NCBI GenBank assembly: GCA_963626555.1
Contig: CAVFXQ010000006.1
Coordinates: 1-64,000, forward strand
Direction: 5' to 3'
Source: UBA1181 sp963626555
Lineage (GTDB): Bacteria; Bacteroidota; Bacteroidia; Bacteroidales; Paludibacteraceae
Length of the DNA: 64,000 nucleotides
Part shown: piece after piece, positions 9,022 through 17,714 of the stretch
Layout: every line of letters starts with the position of its first letter
Position numbering within the stretch: the first letter of the stretch is position 1
Program-made: the position numbers and the translations under genes
The notes under the pieces: generated by a model
The model's input: the letters and a program-made list of their open reading frames with translations, nothing else
What the model was told of the DNA's origin: nothing
The model's database searches: none

Positions 9022-10686
9022 ATGGACTTCATTTGTAATTTATTTGCGGGTACTCAGTTGGCCTCCATACTGGTGTATCTATGTATCACCGCTTTTGTCG
9101 GTTTGCTTATTGGAAAAATCGCAGTAAAAGGCATCCGACTTGGAATTGCAGGCGTTCTATTTATGGGATTGTTTCTATCCCACCTCAAAGGCTATTTTGG
9201 CACATCCCCACTTGACCCAGGAATTTTGCACTTTGTGAAAGAATTCGGTTTGATACTATTCGTATATGCGATTGGTATCAACGTAGGTCCTCGATTTTTG
9301 GGTTCTTTCAAAAACGACGGAATGAAGTTAAACATTCTGGCTGTCTGCTACATTTTCTTAGGTGTGAGCATCGCCGCCGCCATCTATTTCATCACTGGCT
9401 TAGACAAATCAATTATCGCTGGTCTTCTCTCTGGAGCCGTTACCAACACTCCAGGTTTGGGTGCTGCGCAACAAGCCTTGGGAGACAACGTGGCAGGAAT
9501 TGAGCAATCTGGTATGGCATACGCAATGGGCTATCCATTCGGTGTGATCGGCATCATCAGCACAATGTTGATTATCCGGGCGATATTCCGAATGAAAGTG
9601 AAAGACGAAGAGCAACAATACACTCAGGCTCTGCAAAGCAACAAAGAAGGTAAGTTGGAGAGCGTTCAGATTCGTGTAACCAACGACAACCTCATCGGAA
9701 GCTCAATCGCTGATTTGAAAGCCTTATTTGAAAACGATCTTGTCATCTCACGTCTTCTTCGCAATGGAGTCTATGTCATTGCCCCTGAGCATGAATTATT
9801 GGAGAAGGACGACGTCATATACGGAGTTAGTACACGAAGCAGTATTAAAAAATTCGAAAAAACAATCGGTCCTTTGGAACCAAGTTTAATGCGTGAAGTT
9901 GATGGCACCCTTGCCATGTTCGAGGTGTTAGTAACCAACCGTCAATTAGCAGGAAGAACAGTTGAAAACATCGGCATTCATCGTCGTTACGAAGCCAACA
10001 TCACCCGAATCTACCGTGCAGGCATGGAAATTCTTCCTACCCCAACTACCACTATTGAATTAGGAGATACTGTTCGCGTCGTTGGTAAGCGTAATCTCTT
10101 ACCTGAAATCCAAAAAGAAATAGGAAACTCACTTCAGCAATTAGCTCACCCTAACATGGTTTCTATCTTTATAGGTATCTTTTTAGGAGTCATCGTCGGT
10201 TCAATACCATTCGCGATACCAGGATTGCCTGCCTCTGCAAAGTTAGGATTGGCGGGAGGTCCGCTCATCGTAGCCTTGTTCTTAGGACACAAAGGGCGTT
10301 TGTTCAATATCGATTTCTATATGACTCCTAGTGCTAACGCTTTAATGCGAGAGTTGGGTATCATACTCTTTTTGGGAGCTGTCGGACTTTCATCTGGAAC
10401 CAATTTCGTTTCTACTTTCGAAAATGGTGGATACAACTGGATGCTCTATGGTATTGCCATCACATTCATTCCTGCAATGTTAATCTCTATCATTGCCCGA
10501 TTGATGAAGTTCAACTACTTGAAGATTTGTGGATTCCTCGCTGGTGTTACGACAAATCCACCTGCATTGGAATATGCAAACTCCATCGCACCCGTACAAG
10601 CCCAATCTGCAGCCTATGCAACTGTCTACCCATTGACAATGTTTTTGCGAATATTGACTGCTCAATTGCTGATACTTGTCCTATAG
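9022..10686 (+). CDS. AspT/YidE-type transporter with RCK_C domains
   Basis: Inner-membrane antiporter-like protein, 554 aa. Two homologous membrane halves of the AspT/YidE/YbjL duplication flank two cytosolic RCK_C (TrkA-C) domains. The halves lie at about residues 10-180 and 375-554, both with GxxxTNTPGLGAAQ-like or TNPPALEYAN segments. The RCK domains lie at about 205-365, with LIGSSIADL and LAGRTVENIG. AspT itself exchanges aspartate for alanine; the substrate here is unknown. RCK_C domains often sense nucleotides or second messengers, possibly c-di-AMP, which cdaA in this window could supply; that link is inference. A terminator follows. Confidence 0.9.
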   Translation: MDFICNLFAGTQLASILVYLCITAFVGLLIGKIAVKGIRLGIAGVLFMGLFLSHLKGYFGTSPLDPGILHFVKEFGLILFVYAIGINVGPRFLGSFKNDGMKLNILAVCYIFLGVSIAAAIYFITGLDKSIIAGLLSGAVTNTPGLGAAQQALGDNVAGIEQSGMAYAMGYPFGVIGIISTMLIIRAIFRMKVKDEEQQYTQALQSNKEGKLESVQIRVTNDNLIGSSIADLKALFENDLVISRLLRNGVYVIAPEHELLEKDDVIYGVSTRSSIKKFEKTIGPLEPSLMREVDGTLAMFEVLVTNRQLAGRTVENIGIHRRYEANITRIYRAGMEILPTPTTTIELGDTVRVVGKRNLLPEIQKEIGNSLQQLAHPNMVSIFIGIFLGVIVGSIPFAIPGLPASAKLGLAGGPLIVALFLGHKGRLFNIDFYMTPSANALMRELGIILFLGAVGLSSGTNFVSTFENGGYNWMLYGIAITFIPAMLISIIARLMKFNYLKICGFLAGVTTNPPALEYANSIAPVQAQSAAYATVYPLTMFLRILTAQLLILVL

Positions 10687-10714
10687 GACTTTTATCCTAT
10701 AAGAATAAACGCAT

Positions 10715-10768
10715 AACTTCAACCTCTCCGCCAATCACAACACGGTTTGGTTGAAGTTCTTTTTTTTT
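10715..10768 (+). terminator. Intrinsic terminator
   Basis: AACTTCAACC (10715-10724) pairs perfectly with GGTTGAAGTT (10749-10758), and a run of nine T follows. It ends the transporter transcript just before the TonB receptor. Confidence 0.88.
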
Positions 10769-10787
10769 TAACTAAATTCAATTTTTT

Positions 10788-12812
10788 ATGAAATCTAAAA
10801 AATTTCTAAACGGTTGTAAGGCCATTCGGTGGACGCGCTTCTCTCGCGCTGCATACGCGACTTTCAACTCGTTGCACAAAGTGATCAATGTAGGCGTTCT
10901 AAGCCTTGCTATCATCGCAAGTGTCGATGCCAAGGCAAAAACCCAACACGGTGAAAAACAAGGCGAAATGTTGCAAAACTACACGCTTGAAGATGTTGAA
11001 GTACTGGCGGACAGTTCCACCACCACGCTCAACGAAGAAGGGCAACACATCGCCGTCATCTCATCCAAAGACATTCAGTCTGCCCCCGAGCGCACCGTCA
11101 ACGACCTACTTAAACAGTTGCCGAACATAGACGTCAGACAACGTGGCGGCTTCGGCATACAAACAGACATCTCTATCCGTGGCGCATCTGCCGACCAAAC
11201 AACCTTACTACTCAACGGAGTGAACATCTCCTCTCCTCAAACTGGACATTTATCTGCCGATTTTCCTGTTTCATCTGAAGCTATCTCTAAAATTGAATTG
11301 ACAGAAGGAGGTACTGGGGCATCCGGCACCCTCAACATTTCTGTTGAAACTGATTCCATCAACCGATTAGACGTACAAGCTATTGCGGGTTTCTACGGCC
11401 TATTGGAGGGAAATGTGCTGATGAATATGAACACAAAACACACCGCACACAAAGTCAATGCCTCCGCCTCTCGCAGTGATGGAGCGGTTGACAATGGCGA
11501 CTTCAAACAAGTACGCTTCTACTACTTGGGTCGCACCGAAACCAACAAAATCCTCTGCGATTGGCAAGGAGGCTACAGCCGTCAATCTTTTGGAGCCAAC
11601 ACTTTCTACTCCGCCTCCTACCCCGACCAATGGGAAGGAACAAACCGCATTCTCACATCGGCTCGCTTGGAAACAAAGACGCCCGTCAGGTTCAACGGTC
11701 TCTTCAGTTGGATTCGCAGTTACGATCATTTCCAATTAGTACGCGACACTTCCTTCGGTGAAAATTTTCACCGAACCGACGTATTTAACTTCAAACCAGA
11801 AATTAGCCATCGTTGGTTCGGAGGAAAAACCAGTTTCAAAGTCGACTATAAATACGAAAATATCTACTCGTCAAACTTAGGAGTACCGATGGAGAACGAC
11901 TCTGTCAAGATACTCGGACACGATGGGAAATACTATAAACGCCACAAAGACAGACATATACTCACAGCCACACTGCAACATAATCTACTCTTCAGAAAAT
12001 GGAATCTTAACTTTGGTGTAAGTGGAGTAAAAAACTTCGATGATGAAGACAAAGTAAGATTTTTACCTTTTTTAAACACAAAAATTGAGATTAACAAAAA
12101 TTGGATGCTCTTTGCTTCATGGAACAATGCCCTTCGAGTACCTACTTTCACAGAGTTGTTCTATAAAAGCCCAACGAATGAGGGGAACACCAACCTGAAA
12201 TCTGAATTGACCAGCACCGTCAGTCTCAGTGCGCAATACAAGCAAGATTGGTTGCTCACCAACGTAACTACTTTCTTCACCCACGGAGAAAAGATGATCG
12301 ACTGGGTGATGCAGCACGACACCGACAAAGTCTACAAATCCGCCAATTACGACCTTAACAATATGGGGGTAGAAATTGACGGAACACTGATTTTCAACGA
12401 GTTGTTCAACTGCATTCCAATGCGACTCTCATTAGGTTATCATTTTATACACCAAGACAGAAAAGACAATACACCCGTCTTTAAATCCTACTATGCGCTG
12501 GAATATCTGAAACACAAGTTCACTACCCGTTTCACAGTTGAAATCATCAAGAACCTAGAGGCACAACTGAGTTATCGTTTTCAAGTTCGCAACGGGGGCT
12601 ACATAGTCTATGAAGACCACAAAAGCACGAATGTAGTGAAAGAATACGATCCCTACGGCGTGATGGATTTCAAAATATCCTACACCATCAAGAAGTTTAG
12701 CGTCTTTGGTGAGTTGAACAATGTTCTAAACACCCAATACTACGACTTTGGCAATGTTGAGCAACCAGGCATCGTCGGCAAATTAGGAGTTAAATACAGG
12801 TTGCTGCAATAG
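10788..12812 (+). CDS. BtuB-like TonB-dependent outer-membrane receptor
   Basis: Outer-membrane beta-barrel receptor, 674 aa, importing a scarce ligand with TonB energy. The plug domain covers about residues 75-190, with NDLLKQLPNIDVRQRGGFG, SIRGASADQTTLLLNG and IELTEGGTGA. The barrel follows and ends in an aromatic-containing strand (VKYRLLQ). There is no N-terminal carboxypeptidase-like domain, so this is not a SusC. The signal peptide is unusually long: about 25 residues containing the RWTRFSR...FNSLHKVI block precede the hydrophobic core at about 40-50. BtuB-type receptors usually take up cobalamin, but no B12 riboswitch is visible upstream. A terminator lies 19 bases downstream. Confidence 0.88.
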   Translation: MKSKKFLNGCKAIRWTRFSRAAYATFNSLHKVINVGVLSLAIIASVDAKAKTQHGEKQGEMLQNYTLEDVEVLADSSTTTLNEEGQHIAVISSKDIQSAPERTVNDLLKQLPNIDVRQRGGFGIQTDISIRGASADQTTLLLNGVNISSPQTGHLSADFPVSSEAISKIELTEGGTGASGTLNISVETDSINRLDVQAIAGFYGLLEGNVLMNMNTKHTAHKVNASASRSDGAVDNGDFKQVRFYYLGRTETNKILCDWQGGYSRQSFGANTFYSASYPDQWEGTNRILTSARLETKTPVRFNGLFSWIRSYDHFQLVRDTSFGENFHRTDVFNFKPEISHRWFGGKTSFKVDYKYENIYSSNLGVPMENDSVKILGHDGKYYKRHKDRHILTATLQHNLLFRKWNLNFGVSGVKNFDDEDKVRFLPFLNTKIEINKNWMLFASWNNALRVPTFTELFYKSPTNEGNTNLKSELTSTVSLSAQYKQDWLLTNVTTFFTHGEKMIDWVMQHDTDKVYKSANYDLNNMGVEIDGTLIFNELFNCIPMRLSLGYHFIHQDRKDNTPVFKSYYALEYLKHKFTTRFTVEIIKNLEAQLSYRFQVRNGGYIVYEDHKSTNVVKEYDPYGVMDFKISYTIKKFSVFGELNNVLNTQYYDFGNVEQPGIVGKLGVKYRLLQ

Positions 12813-12831
12813 TTACGTTTAAGGATTTTAC

Positions 12832-12875
12832 ACACAATCACATGAGTATTTCGTTCATGTGATTGTGTTATTTTC
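12832..12875 (+). terminator. Intrinsic terminator after the TonB receptor
   Basis: A 14-base perfect stem, ACACAATCACATGA (12832-12845) with TCATGTGATTGTGT (12855-12868), followed by TATTTT. Confidence 0.85.
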
Positions 12876-12876
12876 A

Positions 12877-12884
12877 TAACTTTG
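12877..12884 (+). promoter_or_regulatory. -7 promoter element for the BASS-family transporter
   Basis: TAACTTTG matches TAnnTTTG and directly follows the preceding terminator. The leader would be about 75 bases. Confidence 0.65.
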
Positions 12885-12967
12885 CAACATAAGATTTTTC
12901 TACGACAAATAGAATAACCTCTTAGACGCAACTCCATTTTTAGAATTACATCAAGCAAATATACAAC

Positions 12968-13936
12968 ATGAATTTTCTCAAGTCTATTTCTAAGTTCTTT
13001 AGCAAATACATGGCCATCATCGTTATTTCGATGGCTCTATTGGCTCTTTTTCTGCCCAGCGCAGTTAGTTTTCTCAAAACAAGCTATGTTAACACTCTTT
13101 TGGGTATCGTGATGTTTGGCATGGGACTGACGCTCAAACCTAAGGATTTTCAGATAGTTTTCAGCCACCCAAAAGATGTAATAATCGGCACTATCGCACA
13201 ATTCACCATTATGCCCTTAGTGGCGTTTATCCTCACGAAGATTTTTCACCTTTCACCTGAATTGGCTGTAGGTGTAATTCTTGTAGGGACATGTCCCGGC
13301 GGGACCTCCTCAAATGTAATTACCTATCTATCTAAAGGAGACGTAGCACTATCTGTCGGAATAACCGCTGTTTCCACCATTCTCGCCCCCATCATGACAC
13401 CTCTGTTGACCTATCTCTATGCTGGACATACTGTTGACGTTAACATTTTCTCAATGTTCTTTTCAATCATCCAAGTCGTTATTCTACCTATCTTTTTAGG
13501 CTTCGTGATTAATCATTTCTTTTCAAAATTCGCAGAGCGTATCGTCGACATACTACCACTCATTTCTACTTTGTCTATCGTTGCCATCGTAGGCGCAGTG
13601 GTAAGTGCTAATGCGTCAAAACTGATGAGTTGCGGACTGCTCATCATCTGTGTTGTCATCCTCCACAATATTTTTGGTTACCTTTTAGGCTATTACGCAG
13701 GCAAACTCCTTAAAATGGATACGGTCAAATGTCGCACAGTCAGCATTGAAGTCGGCATGCAAAACTCAGGCTTAGCCACCTCTTTAGCCACAGTCCATTT
13801 CGCTCAATACCCATTAGCCACCATTCCTGGTGCTGTTTTTAGCGTCTGGCACAATGTTTCTGGCGCAATACTTGCCAGCATCTTCCTCCGCTCGTCAGAG
13901 AAAAAAGGAAAGAATTCTGACACATTCAAAGCGTAG
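12968..13936 (+). CDS. Bile acid:sodium symporter (BASS) family transporter
   Basis: Polytopic inner-membrane protein, 322 aa, with about nine hydrophobic helices. The BASS hallmarks are present: MFGMGLTLKPKDF near residue 50, GTCPGGTSSNVITYLSKGD near residue 113, and EVGMQNSGLATSLA near residue 262. Bacterial members import organic anions with sodium, including pantoate or ketopantoate (PanS) and bile acids. The exact solute is not readable. It is a single-gene unit converging on a minus-strand gene 13 bases away, with no clear terminator between them. Confidence 0.9.
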   Translation: MNFLKSISKFFSKYMAIIVISMALLALFLPSAVSFLKTSYVNTLLGIVMFGMGLTLKPKDFQIVFSHPKDVIIGTIAQFTIMPLVAFILTKIFHLSPELAVGVILVGTCPGGTSSNVITYLSKGDVALSVGITAVSTILAPIMTPLLTYLYAGHTVDVNIFSMFFSIIQVVILPIFLGFVINHFFSKFAERIVDILPLISTLSIVAIVGAVVSANASKLMSCGLLIICVVILHNIFGYLLGYYAGKLLKMDTVKCRTVSIEVGMQNSGLATSLATVHFAQYPLATIPGAVFSVWHNVSGAILASIFLRSSEKKGKNSDTFKA

Positions 13937-13949
13937 CCTCTTACTCTCT

Positions 13950-14537
13950 TCAATCAGCAGACAATCGTCCTGCAGGCTCTATGTCATATTCATGGTCTCC
14001 AACGAACTCGTAATAATCAATATTAACGTCTTCACCATTCTCCAACTTCGCCTTCACCTCCTGCAACACTTCAATCTGATACTGAATATCTTCCAATTTG
14101 CTTTGAATCCTTCTTGCCGTCATCTCTGCATCTTTCCTATCTTCACAAATCTCACACTCACTAAAACAACCCATAAATATTCCGCCCCAAAAAGAAACTG
14201 TCTTTGTTTCCGCTCCTTCTATACTTGGGCAATCTTGAAAAATATGCCTTTCCCCGAAACATTGAGAAACATAACAGTCCGAACTTATCCAACTAAACAC
14301 ACTTAACACCAAAACAAAAAAAACACTGCCACCACACAAGCATCCAAAAGGTTCTTCACTATCACCATTTCTACGCAAAAAGCACATGATACTTACAACA
14401 ACGGCGGCTATGGCAACTACCACACCTTCAAACACAAGAACAGGAGAAAACCATAAAAATCTCCCTATAACAATCGCAACAACAGCCAATAAAACAAAAC
14501 CTAAACTTATCCAAAAATTTTTCATAACATTTTCCAA
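13950..14537 (-). CDS. Cys-rich membrane protein with C-terminal coiled coil, unknown function
   Basis: Not recognised. The 195-aa protein has three hydrophobic segments (about residues 8-24, 33-53 and 68-85). A loop then holds six Cys within about 45 residues (DCYVSQC, DCPS, GCFSECEICED), followed by a long charged helix suggestive of a coiled coil (about 133-175). The Cys pattern suggests disulfides outside the cytoplasm or a metal site. It lies immediately after the rpsT terminator, without an obvious TAnnTTTG box, so it may be read by leak-through. A second ATG four codons on (14525) could be the true start. Confidence 0.6.
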   Translation of the reverse strand: MENVMKNFWISLGFVLLAVVAIVIGRFLWFSPVLVFEGVVVAIAAVVVSIMCFLRRNGDSEEPFGCLCGGSVFFVLVLSVFSWISSDCYVSQCFGERHIFQDCPSIEGAETKTVSFWGGIFMGCFSECEICEDRKDAEMTARRIQSKLEDIQYQIEVLQEVKAKLENGEDVNIDYYEFVGDHEYDIEPAGRLSAD

Positions 14538-14543
14538 TTAGAC

Positions 14544-14573
14544 ATAAAAAAAGCCCCACATCCGTGGAGCCTT
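14544..14573 (-). terminator. Terminator after rpsT
   Basis: On the minus strand GGCUCCAC and GUGGGGCU form an 8-pair stem (two G-U pairs) around a 4-base loop, followed by seven U. Confidence 0.85.
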
Positions 14574-14595
14574 ATACTATTTTCCAGAAAACTTA

Positions 14596-14850
14596 TTAAG
14601 CCAACTTATTTATATAACGAGCCAACTTTGATTTCAAGTTAGAAGCCTTATTCTTGTGAATAACATGTTTCTTCACTAATCTATCTAACATAGAAGAGAC
14701 CTTTGGCAAAGCTGCCTCTGCATCCGCCTTTACCGTTGTTGCACGTAAATCACGAACAGCACGACGAGCATTAACAGCGTAATATCTATTCTCTAATCTT
14801 CTCTTCTCAGTTTGTCTGATTCTCTTTATTGATGATTTATGATTTGCCAT
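14596..14850 (-). CDS. rpsT: 30S ribosomal protein S20
   Basis: Primary 16S rRNA-binding protein, 84 aa, made of three basic helices. MANHKSSIKRIRQTEKRR at the start and NKASNLKSKLARYINKL at the end are characteristic. It lies 34 bases downstream of tRNA-Glu on the same strand and is probably read with it from the box at 15033-15026. A terminator follows at once. Confidence 0.97.
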   Translation of the reverse strand: MANHKSSIKRIRQTEKRRLENRYYAVNARRAVRDLRATTVKADAEAALPKVSSMLDRLVKKHVIHKNKASNLKSKLARYINKLA

Positions 14851-14884
14851 CTCTTTTGTACTTTTTTCTTAAACTTTTAACTTG

Positions 14885-14956
14885 TAGCCTCTAGGGGAAT
14901 CGAACCCCTCTTTAGAGAATGAAAATCTCTTGTCCTAACCGATAGACGAAGAGGCC
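14885..14956 (-). tRNA. tRNA-Glu (anticodon TTC)
   Basis: The minus strand folds into a cloverleaf. The acceptor GGCCTCT pairs with AGAGGCT (one G-U), and the D-arm contains GGTTAGGAC. The anticodon loop TTTTCAT gives anticodon TTC, and the T-arm is GGGGTTCGATTCCCC, with discriminator A. The 3' CCA is not encoded, as is common in this phylum. Length 72 bases. Confidence 0.95.
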
Positions 14957-15025
14957 GCCTACTTACTTTCTAATCAACTCAGTAGCGAAACTTTCGTTAA
15001 CACCCTTTGTTTTTCAATCGCGGTG

Positions 15026-15033
15026 CAAAGTTA
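15026..15033 (-). promoter_or_regulatory. -7 element for tRNA-Glu and rpsT
   Basis: The minus strand reads TAACTTTG, 70 bases upstream of the tRNA 5' end, with several TTTG repeats further upstream as possible -33 elements. Confidence 0.65.
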
Positions 15034-15083
15034 GCGTATTTTTCCAAACAAACAAACTTTTTGCACTATTTTTTTCACTTTCT

Positions 15084-15692
15084 TTATTTGTTTCCGCTCT
15101 GCTCTCTGGATTTCTCTCCTAAATAGCCACCATGGTGACGTTTCGCATATTCCTCATTTGTAAATCCAATGCGTTTCATCGTTCCAACCACCAAGATATC
15201 ACCAATAACCGTCATAACGGTCGTCGAGGTTGTTGGAGTAAGACCTAACGTACACACCTCTCGGGGATTCCCTGTGTACAGAAAGACGTCTGACTCTTTC
15301 GCCAGCTGACTTTCTGCATTTCCACTTATAACAATGAACTTCATCTGAGGATAGAGTCCACGCGTTAAAGAGATGAGTTTCACAATCTCATTCGTCTTTC
15401 CAGAGTTTGAGATAAGCAACATCACATCATTAGGCTGCAACATTCCCAAATCGCCATGTTGCGCCTCGCTTGGGTGGAGGTATACAGATGGAGTACCCGT
15501 CGAACTAAACGTGGTGGAAATGTTCAAAGCTATCTGCCCGGCCTTCCCCATTCCACTCGTTACTAACTTTCCTTTCTTTTGATGAACCTGCTCTACTATG
15601 AGATCTACCGCTGCCTCATAATTATCCGTTACTGGAATATTCAATACAGCCTCAGCCTCGTGTTTCAATATGTTTTTTATATCTTCCTTCAT
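15084..15692 (-). CDS. kdsD: Single-domain arabinose-5-phosphate isomerase
   Basis: Sugar isomerase (SIS) protein, 202 aa, converting ribulose-5-phosphate to arabinose-5-phosphate, the first step to Kdo for LPS. Signatures are TSGMGKAGQIA near residue 43, HPSEAQHGDLGM (with the family His), and ISNSGKTNEIV. The two C-terminal CBS domains of the E. coli enzyme are absent. Single-domain forms of this kind are known from Bacteroides. It follows glmS by 12 bases, so amino-sugar and Kdo supply are likely co-transcribed. Confidence 0.88.
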   Translation of the reverse strand: MKEDIKNILKHEAEAVLNIPVTDNYEAAVDLIVEQVHQKKGKLVTSGMGKAGQIALNISTTFSSTGTPSVYLHPSEAQHGDLGMLQPNDVMLLISNSGKTNEIVKLISLTRGLYPQMKFIVISGNAESQLAKESDVFLYTGNPREVCTLGLTPTTSTTVMTVIGDILVVGTMKRIGFTNEEYAKRHHGGYLGEKSREQSGNK

Positions 15693-15704
15693 TTTTCTTC
15701 TTTT

Positions 15705-17573
15705 TTACTCTACCGTTACACTCTTTGCCAAATTTCGTGGCATGTCAACATCCAGTCCTTTATCTACCGCAACATAGTAGGACAACAACTGAAGAGGAAC
15801 TACAGACAACATCGGCATCATCGTATTGACCGTTTGTGGGATCTCTATTACTTCGCTCGCCAATTCTCGTACTAATTCATCACCTTGCGAGACGATTGCC
15901 AAAATACGTCCATTTCGTGACTTCACCTCCTGCATATTGCTGATAATCTTCTCATACAGTTTATGGTGCGTAGCAATAAACACTATCGGCATCGCCTGAT
16001 CTACCAATGCAATCGGACCATGCTTCATCTCGGCTGCGGGATATCCTTCGGCATGAATATAACTTATCTCCTTTAACTTCAATGCACCTTCCAATGCCAC
16101 AGGATAGTTAAACCCTCGTCCTAAATATAAGAAGTTCGTCGCGTATGTAAACGTATGAGCTAACTGCTCAATCTTCTTAGATTGTTTGTCAAGTACCTGC
16201 TTCATTTTGTCAGGAATATCTGCCAACTCGGCTATCGAACTATGATACTCCTCATCTGACAGCGTACCCAACTCATGACCCAACAACAAGGCAAACATCT
16301 CCAAAACCAGAACCTGACCTGTGAACGCCTTTGTACTGGCCACACCAATCTCCGGCCCGACATGGATATAGACTCCTGTATCCGTCTCACGTGCAATAGA
16401 AGAACCCACCGCATTCACGATGCCAAACACCATCGCACCTTTCTCCTTCGCCAACTTTATCGCTGCCAACGTGTCCGCCGTTTCTCCACTCTGACTAATG
16501 GCAATAACGACATCTTCACTATCAATGACAGGAGCGCCATATCGGAACTCACTCGCATACTCCACAGAAACACGCTTTTGGCAAAGACGCTCTATCAACT
16601 GTTTCCCTATCAATCCCGCATGCCAACTTGTTCCACAAGCAACGATAATAATATGTTTGGCATTGATTAACTGATCCTTATGGTCGCGAAAAGCTGATAA
16701 GACAACCTGATTGTTCTTCGGATTTTTCTTATCAACAATCAATCTTCCACTCATACAGTCTCGCAAGCACTGAGGTTGGTCGTAGATTTCCTTCAACATA
16801 AAGTGAGGATACCCCCCTTTACTTAGCTTGGAAATATCCATATCCACCTTCTTCACACGAACATCACAAGAACTGTGGTTGAGGTCAATTATCTTAATAG
16901 GCTCTTTCTCCCTTAAGTCTGCAATCTGACCATCTGCGAGATAAACCACCTTATTGGTATGCTCCACAAATGGAGAAGCATCACTTGCAAAATAATATTC
17001 TGAATAACCCTCACCAACGCCTACGACAAGCGGACTTGACTGTCGAGCCACTACGACATGCTTAGGGTCTTTTTTTTCTATAACAGCAATGGCGTATGCA
17101 CCTATCGCATCGTTCAAGGCATTACACACAGCCGATACAAGGTCTTTGCCATTCTTCTGATAGTAATAATCCACCAATTGGACCAAAACCTCAGTGTCGG
17201 TATTGCTTGTGAAAATATAGCCCTTTCCAAGCAACTGATCCTTTAATATCTGATAATTTTCTATGATTCCATTGTGAACCAATGCCAATTCCCCTCCCAT
17301 TGAGAGATGAGGATGTGCATTGCATGACGAAGGCTCTCCATGCGTCGCCCACCGCGTGTGAGCGATACCGACCATGCCATCACAGTCTTTGTCGGATGCC
17401 AAATCAACCAACGCAGAGACCTTACCCTTTGTCTTGTAAACATTGAGCGTACCTTCTCCGTTGATTAAAGCAATCCCTGCACTGTCATAACCACGATATT
17501 CCAACTTTTTTAATCCATCAATCAAAATCGGAAATGCTTGCCTATGACCAATGTATCCTACAATTCCACACAT
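15705..17573 (-). CDS. glmS: Glucosamine-6-phosphate synthase GlmS
   Basis: Makes glucosamine-6-phosphate from fructose-6-phosphate and glutamine, feeding peptidoglycan and LPS. The N-terminal nucleophile is Cys2 (MCGIVGYIGH), which fixes the start. The class II amidotransferase domain covers about 1-220, with HTRWATHGEPS and NGIIENY. Two SIS domains follow (ACGTSWHAG, ISQSGETADT, GRGFNYPVALEGALKLKE), and the C-tail LAKSVTVE is typical. Length 622 aa. Read leftward from the box at 17668-17661. No glmS ribozyme is visible upstream. Confidence 0.97.
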   Translation of the reverse strand: MCGIVGYIGHRQAFPILIDGLKKLEYRGYDSAGIALINGEGTLNVYKTKGKVSALVDLASDKDCDGMVGIAHTRWATHGEPSSCNAHPHLSMGGELALVHNGIIENYQILKDQLLGKGYIFTSNTDTEVLVQLVDYYYQKNGKDLVSAVCNALNDAIGAYAIAVIEKKDPKHVVVARQSSPLVVGVGEGYSEYYFASDASPFVEHTNKVVYLADGQIADLREKEPIKIIDLNHSSCDVRVKKVDMDISKLSKGGYPHFMLKEIYDQPQCLRDCMSGRLIVDKKNPKNNQVVLSAFRDHKDQLINAKHIIIVACGTSWHAGLIGKQLIERLCQKRVSVEYASEFRYGAPVIDSEDVVIAISQSGETADTLAAIKLAKEKGAMVFGIVNAVGSSIARETDTGVYIHVGPEIGVASTKAFTGQVLVLEMFALLLGHELGTLSDEEYHSSIAELADIPDKMKQVLDKQSKKIEQLAHTFTYATNFLYLGRGFNYPVALEGALKLKEISYIHAEGYPAAEMKHGPIALVDQAMPIVFIATHHKLYEKIISNMQEVKSRNGRILAIVSQGDELVRELASEVIEIPQTVNTMMPMLSVVPLQLLSYYVAVDKGLDVDMPRNLAKSVTVE

Positions 17574-17660
17574 GTTTCTAAGATATATTTTTCTTTAATT
17601 CTTCCTTCTTCAATAACGACTATCGCAAATTTTATTATACGATTGACGCAATCGTAACCG

Positions 17661-17668
17661 CAAATTTA
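17661..17668 (-). promoter_or_regulatory. -7 element for glmS-kdsD
   Basis: The minus strand reads TAAATTTG, 88 bases upstream of the glmS ATG. Confidence 0.6.
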
Positions 17669-17690
17669 ACTTATTTGCGCTATTAATTCA

Positions 17691-17698
17691 TAATTTTG
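17691..17698 (+). promoter_or_regulatory. -7 element for menG
   Basis: TAATTTTG ends 16 bases before the menG ATG, so the transcript would have a leader of only about 10 bases. Confidence 0.6.
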
Positions 17699-17714
17699 TC
17701 AAAAATAGTTTGTT

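Noticed and set aside
10788..12812. Assigning the receptor firmly as the cobalamin transporter BtuB
   Set aside because: No B12 riboswitch or btuFCD genes are visible; only the general receptor type is supported.
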